Source of the DNA: Cryptomeria japonica
Taxonomy: Eukaryota; Streptophyta; Pinopsida; Cupressales; Cupressaceae
Assembly (NCBI RefSeq): GCF_030272615.1
Contig: NC_081410.1
Span: 111,218,433-111,282,432 of the forward strand
Reading direction: 5' to 3'
Length of the DNA stretch: 64,000 nt
Made by a program: the position numbers and the translations under genes. Under the pieces are notes generated by a model. It made no database searches. It was not told where the DNA came from and saw nothing but the letters and a program-made list of their open reading frames with translations. This document shows, in pieces, positions 23,729-35,469 of this stretch; positions within the stretch are counted from its first letter, which is position 1, and every line of letters starts with the position of its first letter.

Positions 23729-24364
23729 ACACCTGCACTAAACCAAAAAGCCCGCAAAAACAAAATTAAAATGCAAACAAGAAAGGAAACCCCCGCAACA
23801 CAGCCATGTAAGGAAAAAAAAAGGGGGGGGACCGCCACACACAGCAACGTAGCCATACACGCAACCCCCGCACAAACAAACACATAGTCGTATGGTGGAG
23901 GGGTGTTGACCGCACGAGAAGGTGGTCGTACGATTGGAGGTGTCAGTGTTGTTGCTGACCGTACGAGGAGAGGTTGTAGGGCCGGGGTGCCATCGGGGAC
24001 ATTACAGGAAAACAAAAAACAAAAAAAAATGACGACGACCAGATTGAAAAATTATTCGATGACATCTGGAGCCAAGACACTGAAAATATTAGAGTGGAGA
24101 AGAAGGGTTTTGACATCATAAAATATCACAGAAATGATGCTGCCCCCGGACCCCACAAGGGGCGCTGCCCCTCGACCCCCAGTTTATTTTTGAGCTACAG
24201 TACACTTGTTGGAGTTGGGCGAAGGGCATTAGAGATATCACGGTAAGTGTGTGGTTGTCCGTACTGTGAGAAGGAAGCCTGAAGCTAAGCATTGGTGAGG
24301 GAAGGCGTTGCCGGTCCGTGTAATTGTATGACACCAGAGAGTTATTCAGTTCAGTTAGCAGCCT

Positions 24365-24870
24365 TTGGGGAGTGTGATGGAGGATTTGAGGTGTCTCCTA
24401 GCCTTTGTGCAAGAGGGTTGTGGCCACCTCCAGGTAGGAATGGTACAATTGAGAAACTTGGAGTATGTCTCGGCTGGACGAGAGGTTGCCTTGGTGGATG
24501 CAGAGAGGGCTCGGGAGGAGTTGACCACCAGGTTGGAGGCAGTACTAGCGTGAAACATAGCCCAGCGTACCCGGGAGTTGGATGTCGAGAGGGCAGCGCG
24601 GATGGCTATCGAGGACAAATTGGCTAGGGAGACAGTATCATTTGAGTAGCAGTTGGTGGAGATTGAGACCAAAAAGCATGTTTTGCAGACAAGTTTGGTT
24701 TAGGCACAAGAGAACTGTGATGTCAAAGAGGCACTTGAGCATCGGATGGTAGCAGACAAGGGTTTTTCAGGCAAGGATGCAGCAGGTGTAGGGGTTCCAG
24801 GCTCGACTAGTGTCAACGGTTCTCTACCTTGGTTTTGTTTAATGTCATCTCTATTTTTGTATTAAGTTGT
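24365..24870 (+). pseudogene. Broken coiled-coil ORF in the inverted-LTR element
   Basis: Plus-strand frame with several stops (for example 24551). The translation is rich in A, E, R and L with heptad-like blocks (AERAREELTTRLEAVL, then further ERAAR-type segments), suggesting a coiled coil. It runs up to the right-hand polypurine tract, the position of the last ORF of an LTR element. No domain recognised; possibly the tail of an accessory ORF of a Gypsy-type element. Confidence 0.45.
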
Positions 24871-25222
24871 CCGGAGTCGACTTCTTTTCTTGGGGGGGAT
24901 GATGTCAGGAATAATCATTATGTTATGTTGTCATATTATGTTTATGTTGTCGTCGGTAATAATGAGTTATGGCAGTCAGTTAGTTAGTCGTCTCGAAGGG
25001 CAATTGGACACGATGGTTGGTCGCACCCTTCGGGTATTATATATTGCGTACCTTTCCTTCGTAGTGGCATCATAATAGTCATATCAGATGTAATGTTATA
25101 AGCACTTGATGTATATGGACTGCTGAATTAATACAGAGACTAGTTATTTAATATATGTCCATTATGTTCTGTGCATTTATTTTCTGCATTTAACCGTTTA
25201 CCAGTATGTGGCAAACAAGCAT

Positions 25223-25415
25223 ACCCTGCTTTTTCATTTTCTTCATAAACTTGAATCTCATCCGAAGTAGTAAGACCATTCGTCGGTTGAACATACTTAG
25301 TCTCCACAGCCTTCCAAGTGTTGTAACCCAGAGAAACTAGATAACCTCTCATTTTCACTTTCCAGAAACTATAATCGAAACCTTCAAAGATAGGAATAGA
25401 TAATTTGTGTGCCAT
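25223..25415 (-). pseudogene. Copia B gag, N-terminal part
   Basis: ATG at 25415; starts MAHKLSIPIFEGFDYSFWKVKM, the conserved F.G.NY..W opening of Copia Gag, and continues to KAGYA, where the nested element begins. The frame resumes at 23260 after it. Confidence 0.85.
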
Positions 25416-25464
25416 CGGATCAATATCTACCTCAAGCGGTTAAGTTCTATATCAAGGAACCACA

Positions 25465-25476
25465 ACTCTGATACCA
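25465..25476 (-). other. tRNA primer-binding site of Copia B
   Basis: Minus strand TGGTATCAGAGT, one base off the initiator-Met complement, next to the 5' LTR. Confidence 0.85.
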
Positions 25477-25478
25477 AT

Positions 25479-26377
25479 TTTTGAATATCTGGGCATCTGA
25501 GAGGGGGGTTGAATCAATACCAGTAAAAATTTCCCTTTTTATACTTAATTCATAGATCCAGAATAACTAGCAAAATTAATATAACAGATAAACATGAAAG
25601 CATTTGCACAAAACAAATTAGACACAAGAAACATCAGAATTTATGTGGAAAACTCAAGAAGGGAAAAACCACAGAGAATGTTAATTATTGATATAAACAT
25701 CGGTTAAGGTGATTTTTTACAATGGATGGCTCACTGCCAAGATGCTCACTACTCAGAAAGGCTGGCTCACTGCTGAAGAGAGAAATATACAAGAGAATAC
25801 ACCACTAAAAACATAGTATGCACTGCCAGAACTGCTTTCTATATCAATCCATGATACAAAACAATACAACAATTGGATTCTTTCAATCTCGCTTGTCTTC
25901 AACATAAAATGACACAAACTAACTCATCCATATCAAACTCTTATATATGATATCTTCAGAAAAACATTATCCTCAAAGTTGGCCAAGACAGATACCTAAA
26001 ATAGGTCTCCACTAAAAATTCAGGGGGTGGGAAGGAATGAGAAGTAGACCTCATCACAACATTCCTCTCAAACTCATCAACGCGCTATGCACCTTGCCAA
26101 AGCCGGACCTAAAACATTATCCACACGCTAAATAATTATAGCACAATCTCAACATCTGGACCAAAACCTTGACTTTTGAAACAATTTGGACCCAAGGATA
26201 GCACTGAATAATATTAACAACACAACTTTCAAAAATCCAAGCCATCCGAAAAATTTGGGAAACCTCCAAACACTCAATACCATCTCATACATACCTTGTT
26301 GCACAACATACCACATCCGAACCTAATCTAGACCACATGATTTGACATCAATGACAACATATAACATAATGCTAACA
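25479..26377 (-). repeat. 5' LTR of Copia B
   Basis: 899 bp, ending GCTAACA at 26377. The inner end has decayed from TGTT to TTTT. Stem-loop at 25644-25672. It differs from the partner LTR mostly by transitions and a few small indels in the GGCTCACT repeat region. Confidence 0.9.
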
Positions 26378-26382
26378 TTCTT

Positions 26383-27400
26383 CCTATGTCATCCACATCT
26401 TGGACACACAATTCATTATTTCATACCTTGTGCTCTTGTCCTTCAAACAATATCATATGCATCAACAAAGAATACCATTTGAATGTGATCACCGAATTGT
26501 CTCTTTGAATGTTGATGCAGGAGCATCCCCGGTCGATGAGCAATCTTGCATCAACCAAAAACATTTCCTTTCTTATTTAGTTCTTTGTGCAGTTTCAATA
26601 TTCTCACCGGTATGTACTGGTAGTTGCTTGTTCTTCGTGGTAGATCTTGTTTGTAGTTTCCTGGCGGTTTCATCTGGTTGATTCCAAATTTCTAGTTCAT
26701 TTGGGTTCTTCTCTGGTCAGTTATCACTTTTGGGTTCCCGAGACAGTTCTTGTGCTTACCAGTTGGTTTTCCTTCATTATCGACACGATTCTTGGCATGT
26801 GGATCCATCTTGGGTCTTAGCCGATGTTCCTTGGTGCGTGGCCGACCTTCCTACTAATCCATATCACTTGGTTGTTATTTTCCGGAAAGATTTCTTAAAT
26901 CTTAGGACCGACCTAATTTCACGTTTCATTTTCCTGTATTGGTGAGTGCAATCTTTTGAGGCCGACCCAGATATGTTCCGGTGGGTATAAATATGATTTT
27001 ATGTAATCATTTGTAACGACAAAAGAAGTAGAACTAAGAATAAGGATTGAGATTCACATGTTGTGATCTGGTTGATTCTTAGAGTCCCGGTTGGATTGTA
27101 TCTGGTTTGAAGCCTGCATGTAACCAATTAACTACTAGATGTTCTTTGATGATAATCTGATGATTGTCAAAAGTTCTATGGCTTGAATATGATCTGTTTA
27201 TATGAATTTGTTATGTTTTCTTGTTGTTTGCATTGTGTCTCTCTCGCGGCATAAACCAATTGACTCTTTTGAGGGTTTTTATCGGTTATGGTTGCATCAA
27301 ATGTTTACCAAAGCAACATGAATTCCTTCTGCAACAAAGTGAGGGAAATCAAAATGCCTATTGTCACTTTGTACTTTGAATGTCAGTGACCAACACTATT
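26383..27400 (+). other. Probable LTR remnant of another retrotransposon
   Basis: No ORF of substance. A TATA-like GGGTATAAATATG at about 26979, followed by a moderately GC-rich stretch with ACCGGT/CCGACC words, resembles the promoter part of a Gypsy-type LTR. I cannot place either end, so this is a weak call. Confidence 0.3.
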
Positions 27401-27420
27401 ACTTGCTTTAGCATATGCAA

Positions 27421-28077
27421 CTATCCTTCAAACCCAAGAACTTGACAAACAACATAATATGTCATTTTAAAATACTTGTGGAACAATTCCATGTTAAAAG
27501 GTGGCTTGTCTGTCTTTTCAAAAACTTGAAGCTTATCATTTAACCTAGGTCTATGCATAGGCAACCATTTCCTTCTATAAATGCCTTCAAGATTATGATA
27601 TTCTTTCCTCAAATTGCCAAATTCAATCCTCGTGTCATTTCCAACCACGTCCTCCATGCTAAATACTCTACAAATGGTGGCTTTGTTTATTGTGAGTAGG
27701 GATCCTTCGTTGGCTACTTTTATGACTCTGTTCCTAGGATCATATTGCTTGGCAATTATGCTTATTAGTTCCACATTCACAAACACATTTGGAACTACCA
27801 TTCTTACCAACCAAGCTAACCTCTAAAGGTTACATTCTGACTCCTCTTTTCCCAACTTAATAGAAAAATACCTAAAGATGTTGTGACCCCTAATTGGCAT
27901 GTAACTTTCCTTGCAAGACTTCTGAGAATCACAAAACCTATCTGCTTGTGCTTGAGTCTTAGGCCTTTGAGAAGACTTGGGTAATTGGGAAATTAAATCA
28001 TAACATATATTCCACTCTTTCTTTTGCCTCTTAGGTTTCGACTCTTTTGACACAAATGCTTTCGATGAGGTGGACAC
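27421..28077 (-). pseudogene. Unrecognised ORF, probably from a retroelement
   Basis: One minus-strand frame of about 218 codons from ATG 28077, interrupted by a single stop at 27823. The first 30 residues are Lys/Ser-rich (ESKPKRQKKEW). The rest is globular, with MPIRGHNIFRYFS and ICRVFSMEDVV segments. It looks like the extra ORFs of plant LTR elements, but I recognise no domain. LTR-like debris lies next to it. Confidence 0.45.
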
Positions 28078-28084
28078 GAGGTGA

Positions 28085-29418
28085 CATCGTATACAATGTT
28101 CAAAGGTAATAGAGAGTCCTAGGGTTTTACAAGCTCAAGTTGACTAGGGTTTCTACGTTCTCCCTGAAAACCTCGAGCTCAAATTTAGACACACAACACA
28201 ATGAAATAAGGGATAGACAAACTCACTATTTAATTGAAGTGTTGAAGTTTTCCTTTCTTTTGCAACTATGTGGTGACAGGTTCTAGAGCTTGAGCTTTCT
28301 TTCTTCTCTATCTTTAGTCATCCTTATGCTCAAAAAAATTAGAGAACTCTGTTTGAATTGGGATTTTTATCACCATCTACGCTTATTAATGTTATTTGTA
28401 TGAGCATTGAATTTCCTAGGCCAAACGACTAAGAGTTCTAAAACCTGACTATCAATTTACTTTGATTAATGGTTGTCGATGAGATTTAAATTCATTTGAC
28501 CGATGACTCACGGTGCAATGCAAGTCATCACTGGATTGTGGAAACAATTTTAAACTCTCACCAATGAACTATAATTCCAAAAACAACCAATTAGGGAATG
28601 TCATCTCTTCTACCTCATCCAATTATCTTTTTGAATCGTCTGGGTTCTTCCTTATCAACAGGTCATTGAGGCTTAAATCGAGTCTCAATGATCCACACAT
28701 GTCCTTCCTTGATCTGCATCATCAGCTGATGTGGCTCCCTTGAAACTCATTTGCTTCATCTACGTGTTCCATCATTGAGTTGCTAGGATTAATCTAGGAC
28801 CTCAACAATACCTTGAGGTCTTTATACTTGATTCTACTTTGTAAATGTGTCCCTCCACATTATCCCTTTCCCGAGCCAAATGAAATGCCAACTGCTTCAT
28901 CACTAAATCGTTGGAAGGAATAATCACTTCCAATGACACACCTTATTTCATTGATGATTGATGTGGCAGTTGAGTCATAATCATTTTGTCCATCGATGGA
29001 TTGGTGGAGCTCAAAACAAACACTGGTGATGCTCTGATAGTTGAAGGTGGGCCCATGACTTAAAGACAACTTAACACACATGCACTAAAGTCGTGACTTA
29101 GTAAAGGGTAATGGGGAAACATTAACAATTTTGAATATTAGAATGATAGAAAATATTCACACTGGTAAAATGATTAAACCTAACACGAAGGGGTCAGTTA
29201 CTCAATGACACGACAGACTCAAAGTTGCAACTAATGACATGGTTAATCAATTCAACCAGTCAACAAGCAATTATAATGAAAAGGGAAATGGAAGCTAAAT
29301 GTGAAATATAACCTTTGACACTTAGGCACAAATTTGTAACCCTGACACATGCACAAAGGAACTAAGAGCATCTTCTAGATATTTTTTTTTTTGTAAATTT
29401 TGATAGTCCTAACAAATG
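28085..29418. other. Unassigned sequence before Copia C
   Basis: Only short, poor frames. No element ends, RNA genes or motifs identified. Confidence 0.4.
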
Positions 29419-30733
29419 TTTTGTATTCCTCTGTTTTTGTAGTTGATAGCTTGCGATTCTAGATTTAATGTTTGTGTTTTTTGGATGTTTCACTATTATG
29501 TTTTCAAGTCCTCGACAATTTAGGTGTTGAAGTTAGTTGTTGCAGTTTGCTAACAGTGAGGTTGTCTGTGACTTTCAGTCTAGAGAATGCTTTGCATTGC
29601 CTCCCTGTGTTGATTCAAGTGTTGCAGCTTGGATGACATGTCCATATTGCGTGTGTAATTTTTTATTTCAAAATTCATGTGTTGATTTACTTTGCAAGTG
29701 AAGTTATGTTGTTTTGTTGTTTGTCATTATCATTTGTGTTGGTCTCTGACCGACTCAATTGGTTCATCTTATTTGGACCATGCTCTTTTGGTCCATATAT
29801 ACTTTGGAGGTTGAGTTGAGGTGTTGTTATGGGTCTTACCATGGCATGTGAAGATCCACATCAAGTAATCTGTATTGGATAATGTTTTTTGGCCAATTGA
29901 TTAATGTGTTTTATTTGATGTTAATTTTGGAAGGTGTGTTATTGTGTGCAGTTCATTGGAATCAACTTAGGAAGACAAGTTGTGATGTATTTAGGTCCTC
30001 TTTATCTCTTGGAGTGGACCTCGTTTAGCACTGTTGCTCATGGTGGCCGACTATGTAAATTATGTCTATTCTATTTATGGTCGACCTAGTTGAGAGTTTT
30101 GGTGAATAAGGTCATATAAATAGATGTGCAAATGTGTGGATTGACTGAATATGATGTGGGAGCATACGTGGGAAGAAGAAGTGAGAATATTAGTTTGTGA
30201 TGAGCTTTGATAATCACATCTTTCATTGTGATGATGTTTTGAGGCAACAGATGTGTGTGATGTGTTTGCCATGATATTGGTTGCCTGGATTAGAGTTCAA
30301 GGGTAGTTTCATGATCAAGAGATTTTATTCAACAACTCATCATTTCCTTGTGCCTATCAGAAGATAATGGGTCCTTTTGGCAACTTGTGCATATCTATAT
30401 CTTTCCCTAGGATCATGTGTCTTAATCTACAAGTCCATTATATCTTGCCCGAAGGTGGTGTGTCTTAGCCTACAAGTCCAAATTAGGAGCAATAAGCTTC
30501 CTTGGCCAAGAGCTTAAAATAGTTATTCATATGTTGAGTTTGATTCTCATAATGGTTTTTCCCATATTGGATTTTCCACTTAAATATATGGTGCTCATGT
30601 GTTTGGTTCTTTTTGTCTCATCTTTCATTAATGTTTAGTTGGTTAAAGATAATTAATATGCGTGATTGAAGAAATTTTAAGGATTTTCTCAAGATTGTTC
30701 ACTCCTCCTCTCGGTCTTGTGGTATGTTCAACA
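29419..30733 (+). repeat. 5' LTR of Copia C, promoter end missing
   Basis: Aligns with the 3' LTR from about 37429 onward and ends TGTTCAACA next to the primer site. The first about 210 bp of the LTR, which in the 3' copy include TATATAAAG at about 37396, are absent. This copy therefore lacks its own TATA box. Stem-loop near 30553-30578. Confidence 0.82.
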
Positions 30734-30735
30734 AT

Positions 30736-30747
30736 TGGTATCAAAGC
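30736..30747 (+). other. tRNA primer-binding site of Copia C
   Basis: TGGTATCAAAGC, one base different from the initiator-Met complement, three bases after the LTR end. Confidence 0.85.
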
Positions 30748-30790
30748 AAGGTTCCTCTAAAAAAGCTTAACTGCTTAAGGAAGGCTTAGG

Positions 30791-31860
30791 ATGGCACAAG
30801 ATAGTGATCACAAAGTACCTAAGTTTGATGGTTCAAATTATTCCTTTTGGAAGGAGCAGATGGAATCTTATTTGGATTCTATGTCATTCAGAGTATGGGA
30901 AGCTGTTAAGGATGGTTATACTCCTTCAATTGATGCTCCTTCTACTTCGGATGAGATCAAGTTGCATGAAAAAAATGGCAATGCAAGAAATGCACTTATT
31001 AGTAATTTGAGTGATTTTGTGCTCTTGAAGGTCATGTCGGGCTCAAGACCGTAAAGTAAGTTTGGGAAGAGATGGGCAACATTTATGAAGGAGATCAAAA
31101 GACCAAGTAAGTCAAGATACAAAATCTAAAGTATAAATTTGAGACTCTAAGAATGTATGAAGATGAGAACATTGATAGTTACCTACATCAAGTAAATGAG
31201 ATAGTAAGTGCACTCAATGGTATTGGTGAAAAGATGAAATAAAATGAGGCTGTGAAAAAAGTAATGAGAACTCTGCCTAGATGCTATAGGGCTAAGTTGT
31301 ATGCTCTCGAGGAAGCCATAATATGGATAAATATACCTTGGATCATCTCTATGGATCGATTTATGTCTTTTTTATATTAGAATTTGGAGATCAACGCAAT
31401 GTTAAGAAGGAAGCTTCCAAGAAGATTGAAGACATACCTTAAACAAGTAATTATCTAGATGACGAGGAAACAAACATTGTGAGAAGAGTAAAGAAAGGAT
31501 TTGAAAATACAAAGGTAAGTTGTCCTTTAAATATTTTAATTGTGGAAGAATCGGTCGTTATGTTGCTAGATGTACTTTCAAGAAAGATAATTATAAGAGA
31601 CTTGGTGATGATAACAAGAGAAAGGATTACTATAAAAGAGATGACAAAAAAAAAAGAATAGATGCTGAGAAGAATTTTTATTCAATGGAGACCCACTTAT
31701 CCGAGGATGAAGATTGTGATGGCTCAAATGATGAATTATTATTTTTAGCCATAAAAGGAAGGGATAATGAAAGGTCTGGTACTTTGCATGATGAAGATGA
31801 TAGTGAAAGATCAATGATTGTAAGGATTGCACTACATGCAAAAGAAGAACCTAAAGCTTA
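30791..31860 (+). pseudogene. Copia C gag
   Basis: ATG at 30791; MAQDSDHKVPKFDGSNYSFW is the typical Copia Gag start, followed by WEAV and DEIKLHEKN as in UBN2-type Gag. Stops near 31054 and frame changes follow. The zinc knuckle at about 31526-31567 reads YFNCGRIGRYVARC: first Cys replaced by Tyr and His by Arg, so two of four zinc ligands are lost. An acidic segment precedes the protease. Confidence 0.85.
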
Positions 31861-31997
31861 GATAATCGATACAGGATGCTCAAATCCTATGACAGGTGAT
31901 AGAAGAAGTTCCTTAACTTTGAAAAGTATGGCAATAGATTAATGAAATTTGTTAGTGAAGAGGTTGCACCTATCTATGGTATTGATGGTGAGCATAT

Positions 31998-32040
31998 GAC
32001 AAATGATTTTTTATTTTTTTTTATCAGTAAGACAAATGAT
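31998..32040. repeat. Possible earlier, severely 5'-truncated SINE tail
   Basis: GACAAATGAT at 31998-32007 and 32031-32040 flanks about 23 bp that read, on the minus strand, TTACTGATA then an A-rich run. This resembles the 3' end of the adjacent SINE (TTCACCGATAAAAAAAA). It may be a stub insertion with its own 10-bp duplication, or local target processing. Confidence 0.35.
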
Positions 32041-32052
32041 GTTTATTATGTT

Positions 32053-32602
32053 GTTTTTTTTATCGGTGAACACTTTTGACTGGAGGTATGAACCAGTGAG
32101 ACCACATTTTTGAGGGGCCTCCTCAATTTTTATGACATTATTTTTACACTCTTACTCTATGATGCCTTCCTCAACCTTATATCTCTAAGACCAATAGTGT
32201 AGAACCGCAAGCATGGTAGCCCAACAAGGACAACGAACCAGTAGAGGTGAAAGACTCGCGTGGGCCCGATACAAAACCACCAAACATGAAAGACCTGTGT
32301 AAGTCCAACAAAATTCCATGAGTAGCACACACCAACGAGAAACTGGATCTGTGAGCAACACACGTCTACGAGAACAAGGTCTGCGAGCACACCAACCCAA
32401 CAGGGGTCAAGCATGGTCAGTCAGTCCATGCATCTGCCAAGATCACCTGTACGTCCTCCAAGATCAGTTGCCAATCATTTATCCTACCAAGGTGGAATCA
32501 AACCAGTATATTCACATACCGTTTGGTCCAGGCGGGGACTTGAACCTTGGTTTCACCACAAACAATGCAACCATTTCACCATTACACTAATAGGTGATCC
32601 CC
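32053..32602 (-). mobile_element. tRNA-derived SINE in Copia C
   Basis: 550 bp between perfect 18-bp target duplications AATGATGTTTATTATGTT (32035-32052 and 32603-32620). On the minus strand it begins GGGGATCACC, has a pol III A box TAGTGTAATGGT (32589-32578) and, about 31 bases later, a B box GGTTCAAGTCC (32546-32536). It ends with an A8 run before the duplication. This is the anatomy of a tRNA-derived SINE. 550 bp is long for the class; the body after the tRNA part (about 450 bp) is unrecognised. Confidence 0.88.
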
Positions 32603-35469
32603 AATGATGTTTATTATGTTAAAGGTTTAAAAAATGATCTTTTGAGTGTGAATCGAATGTGCAATAAAGGCTAGAAAGCTCATATTTCATGGGTGCAGAT
32701 GTGAGATAAAAAAAAAGGAGGTTAGTTGTAGAAGGTATAAGAACAAATGGCAATGTCTATTAACATAAAGAAAACAAAGAAAGTAGTTGTTTGTTGACAC
32801 ACATAAGTGAATGTTGTTGTGACACAAAAGAATGAGACACATTAATTTTGATAACATGGTGAAAATTAGTTCTACTCATGCAATGAGATATTTGTCAAAG
32901 ATTGTCAAACCCGCCAACACATTGCGCAAAGAATGTCAAATGGGAAAGCAAACCAATAATAGTTTCAAGAACAAGGAGTACTTTACTACAAAACATTTAT
33001 AGTTTATTAATATAGACCTATGTGGACCTACAAGAACAAGAGGACTAAATGGTGAAAGGTATTTTATGTTGCTTATTGATGATTACTCTAGAATGACATG
33101 GGTTACTTTCTTAAGAGAAAAAACAAATGCCTAAGGTAGATTTAAATTGTTCAATATATATGGTTGAAAATCAAGTAGAAGCTAAGATCAAATGTCCAAG
33201 GTTTGGTAGAGCTAGAAAATTTACATCAAATGAATTTGATAGATTTTGTGAAGAGTGTGGTATTAGAAGATAATGGTCTACTCCTAGGAATCCACAACAA
33301 AATGGAGTTGTTGAAAGGAAGAATAAAACTATTGTTGAAATGGCTATAACTATATTAAAAGATGCTAAGTTGCCTATCTGTATTGGAGAGAAGAAGTGCA
33401 TACTACTATCTATATTCTTAATAGGGTACAAGTAAGAGTGAATCATACAAAGACACCTTACGAGCTATGGTATGGAAGATCACCTACGGTCAAATATTCC
33501 AAAATCTTTGGAAGCAAGTGCTACATCAGAAGAGATGAGGAAGACTTCGGAAAGTTTGGTGCAAGATATGATGAAGGAATATTTATGGGATACTCTACAA
33601 AGAGAAAAGCATACTAGTGCCACAACATGAGGCTAAAGGGGATTGTGGAAACTATAAATGTCAAAGTAAGTGAAGAATGGAATCGGGTTGCTCCAAAACT
33701 TGAGATTAAGATAGAAGATACCCCTTTACTACAAAAGAGAAAGAATTGTTGGAAGACAAAGTAGAATTAGATGTAGAGGAAAAGGAACCTGAGGAAACAC
33801 CTAAAACACCTATAAAATATGTGCACAAGAATCATTCAGAAGATCAGATTATTAGAGATTATAAAGACAAAGGAGTTCACACAAGAAGAAGACTAGCCAA
33901 TGCCAATGAACAAACAAATTTATGTTTCTTATCTAAGGTGGACCCAAAGACCTTTGCACATGCCTGCAAAGATGAAAAATGGATAAAGGCAATGGAAGAA
34001 GAATTGAATAAGATAGAAAAGAATTAGACATGGGAGTTGGTACCTAGATTGGTGTACAAGAATGTGATAGAAACTAAGTGGGTGTTCCGGGACAAGCTGA
34101 ATAAAGATGGAGAAGTCACAAGAAGCAAGGCAAGACTGGTGTGTAAGGACTATTCACAAGCTGAAGGTATAGATTTTGAGGAAAAAATTTGTTTCGATAG
34201 CCAGGATGGAAGCTACGAGGATGTTTCTTGCATTTGTTGCATGCAAAAACTTCAAGGTATATCAAATGGATGTTAAATCAACATTCTTGAATGGAGAACT
34301 AAAAGAAGAGGTTTACATTGCATGACTAGATGAGTTTTAGTTGTCAAATGATCTCGATATGGTTTGTCTAGACTCAAAAATGTACTTTATGGACTCGAGC
34401 AAGCTCCCAAAGTTTGGTATGCAAGGTTGGGTAGATATTTGTTGTAGCAAAACTTTAGGAAAGGTATTGTAGACAGTAATATTTACTTAGAGGTTGAAAG
34501 TGGAAAATTGTTGATAATATTTGCACATGTTGATGATATCATTTTTGGTAGAGATGATGATGTTTGAAAGAGGTTTGCAAAAGGACCTTGAGATGTTAAT
34601 GATTGACGAGTTGTCATTCTTTTTTGATCTTCGAGTAACATAATTAGAAGATGTTATTTCAATTTCTTAAGCCAATTATACCAAGGAAATGTTGAAAAAG
34701 TTCAATATGGAGAATTGTAAGCTAGTTGGAACCGTCATGGTCATTGGTTATCAGTTGAGAAAAGATGACAAAACTCTAAAAGTGGATCATAAACTTTACA
34801 TATCTATGATTGGTGGATTGTTGTATTTGATTACTTCAAGATCCAATATTATGCTTATGGTTTGTTTGGTTGCAATATACCAAGCTACTCAGTAAGTAGT
34901 CTCATGGGAAAGCAATGAAAAGGATATTCGGATAATTGAAAGGGACTTTGGATTTTGGTTTGTGGTATAAGAAGGATGATAATTTTGTTTGAGAGCCTAC
35001 ACAAATGTTGATTGAGCTGAATGCGTTAATGACAAAAGAATTACAAGTGGTGGTGTATTTTTCTAGGGAGAACATATTGGTCTCTTGGTTGAGCAAGAAG
35101 CAATATTTAGTGACATTATCTACAACATAAGCAGAATATATCACAACAACAAATTGTTAAACTCAAGTAATGTGGATGAAACAAACTCTCAAAGATATAA
35201 AGGTGTTGTATGATGTGACAGTTCCTATTATGTGTCATAATACAAGTGCGATTAACATTTCAAAGAATACGGTGATGCATTCAAGGACTAAACACATTTC
35301 TATTCAGTGTCCTTTCTTAAGAGATAAGGTTGCAGAGAAGGAAGTTAGATTGGAATATGTGCCCATAAAGGATCAAATAGTAGATAGTTTCACCAAGGCA
35401 CTGTCAAAGGATACTTTTGAGTATCTTCGACAAAAGTTAGGGGTCATTGCCCCTCCTACTTCAAACTAG

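Larger units (their letters stand above)
23266..25217. mobile_element. Element with two inverted LTRs nested in Copia B gag
   Basis: 1,952 bp bounded by AGCAT on both sides (23261-23265 and 25218-25222) with ends TGTTTACC...GGCAAACA. The left end (23266-23536, minus strand) and right end (24903-25217, plus strand) are LTR-like. Each is preceded by a G-rich polypurine tract (GTGGGGGATGA and TTGGGGGGGATGA) and by about 75 bp of matching internal sequence containing AATGTCATCTCTAT and GACTTCTTTTCTT. The two LTRs therefore face outward in opposite orientation, so the element is a long palindrome with a unique core, not a standard direct-repeat element. The core is GC-rich and carries a broken coiled-coil ORF. 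A DNA transposon with long terminal inverted repeats is the alternative, but the polypurine tracts argue for LTR origin. Confidence 0.75.
19291..26377 (-). mobile_element. Copia LTR retrotransposon B, with internal deletion and nested insertion
   Basis: Minus-strand element with target duplication TTCTT (19286-19290 and 26378-26382), LTRs at 19291-20188 and 25479-26377, a polypurine tract at 20189-20200 and a primer site at 25465-25476. Domain order gag-protease-integrase-reverse transcriptase is the Copia order. The 3' part of reverse transcriptase and all of RNase H are missing: coding sequence stops shortly after the YVDD motif and runs straight into the polypurine tract. Gag is split by the element at 23266-25217. 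Confidence 0.92.
31862..35469 (+). pseudogene. Copia C pol, interrupted by a SINE
   Basis: Protease IIDTGCSNPMTGD with intact D-T-G (31868-31876). The SINE (32053-32602) follows, then integrase (about 32830-33620) with CQMGKQ and LLIDDYSRMTWV. Reverse transcriptase starts WVFRDKLNKDGEVTRSKARLV (about 34075) and has active site HVDDIIF (about 34525, Tyr to His). RNase H (about 35080-35469) has STT.AEYI and a C-terminal SKDTFEYLRQKLG. Several frameshifts and stops make it inactive. Confidence 0.85.

Noticed and set aside
23618-24334. Overlapping 70-116-residue ORFs on both strands of the GC-rich core of the inverted-LTR element
   Set aside because: GC-rich low-complexity sequence gives long frames on both strands; no domain or consistent coding signal.
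27614-27826. 70-codon plus-strand ORF
   Set aside because: Antisense shadow of the minus-strand ORF at 27421-28077.
32157-32607. Several 60-90-residue ORFs within the SINE
   Set aside because: Poor composition, both strands, entirely inside the SINE boundaries; chance frames.
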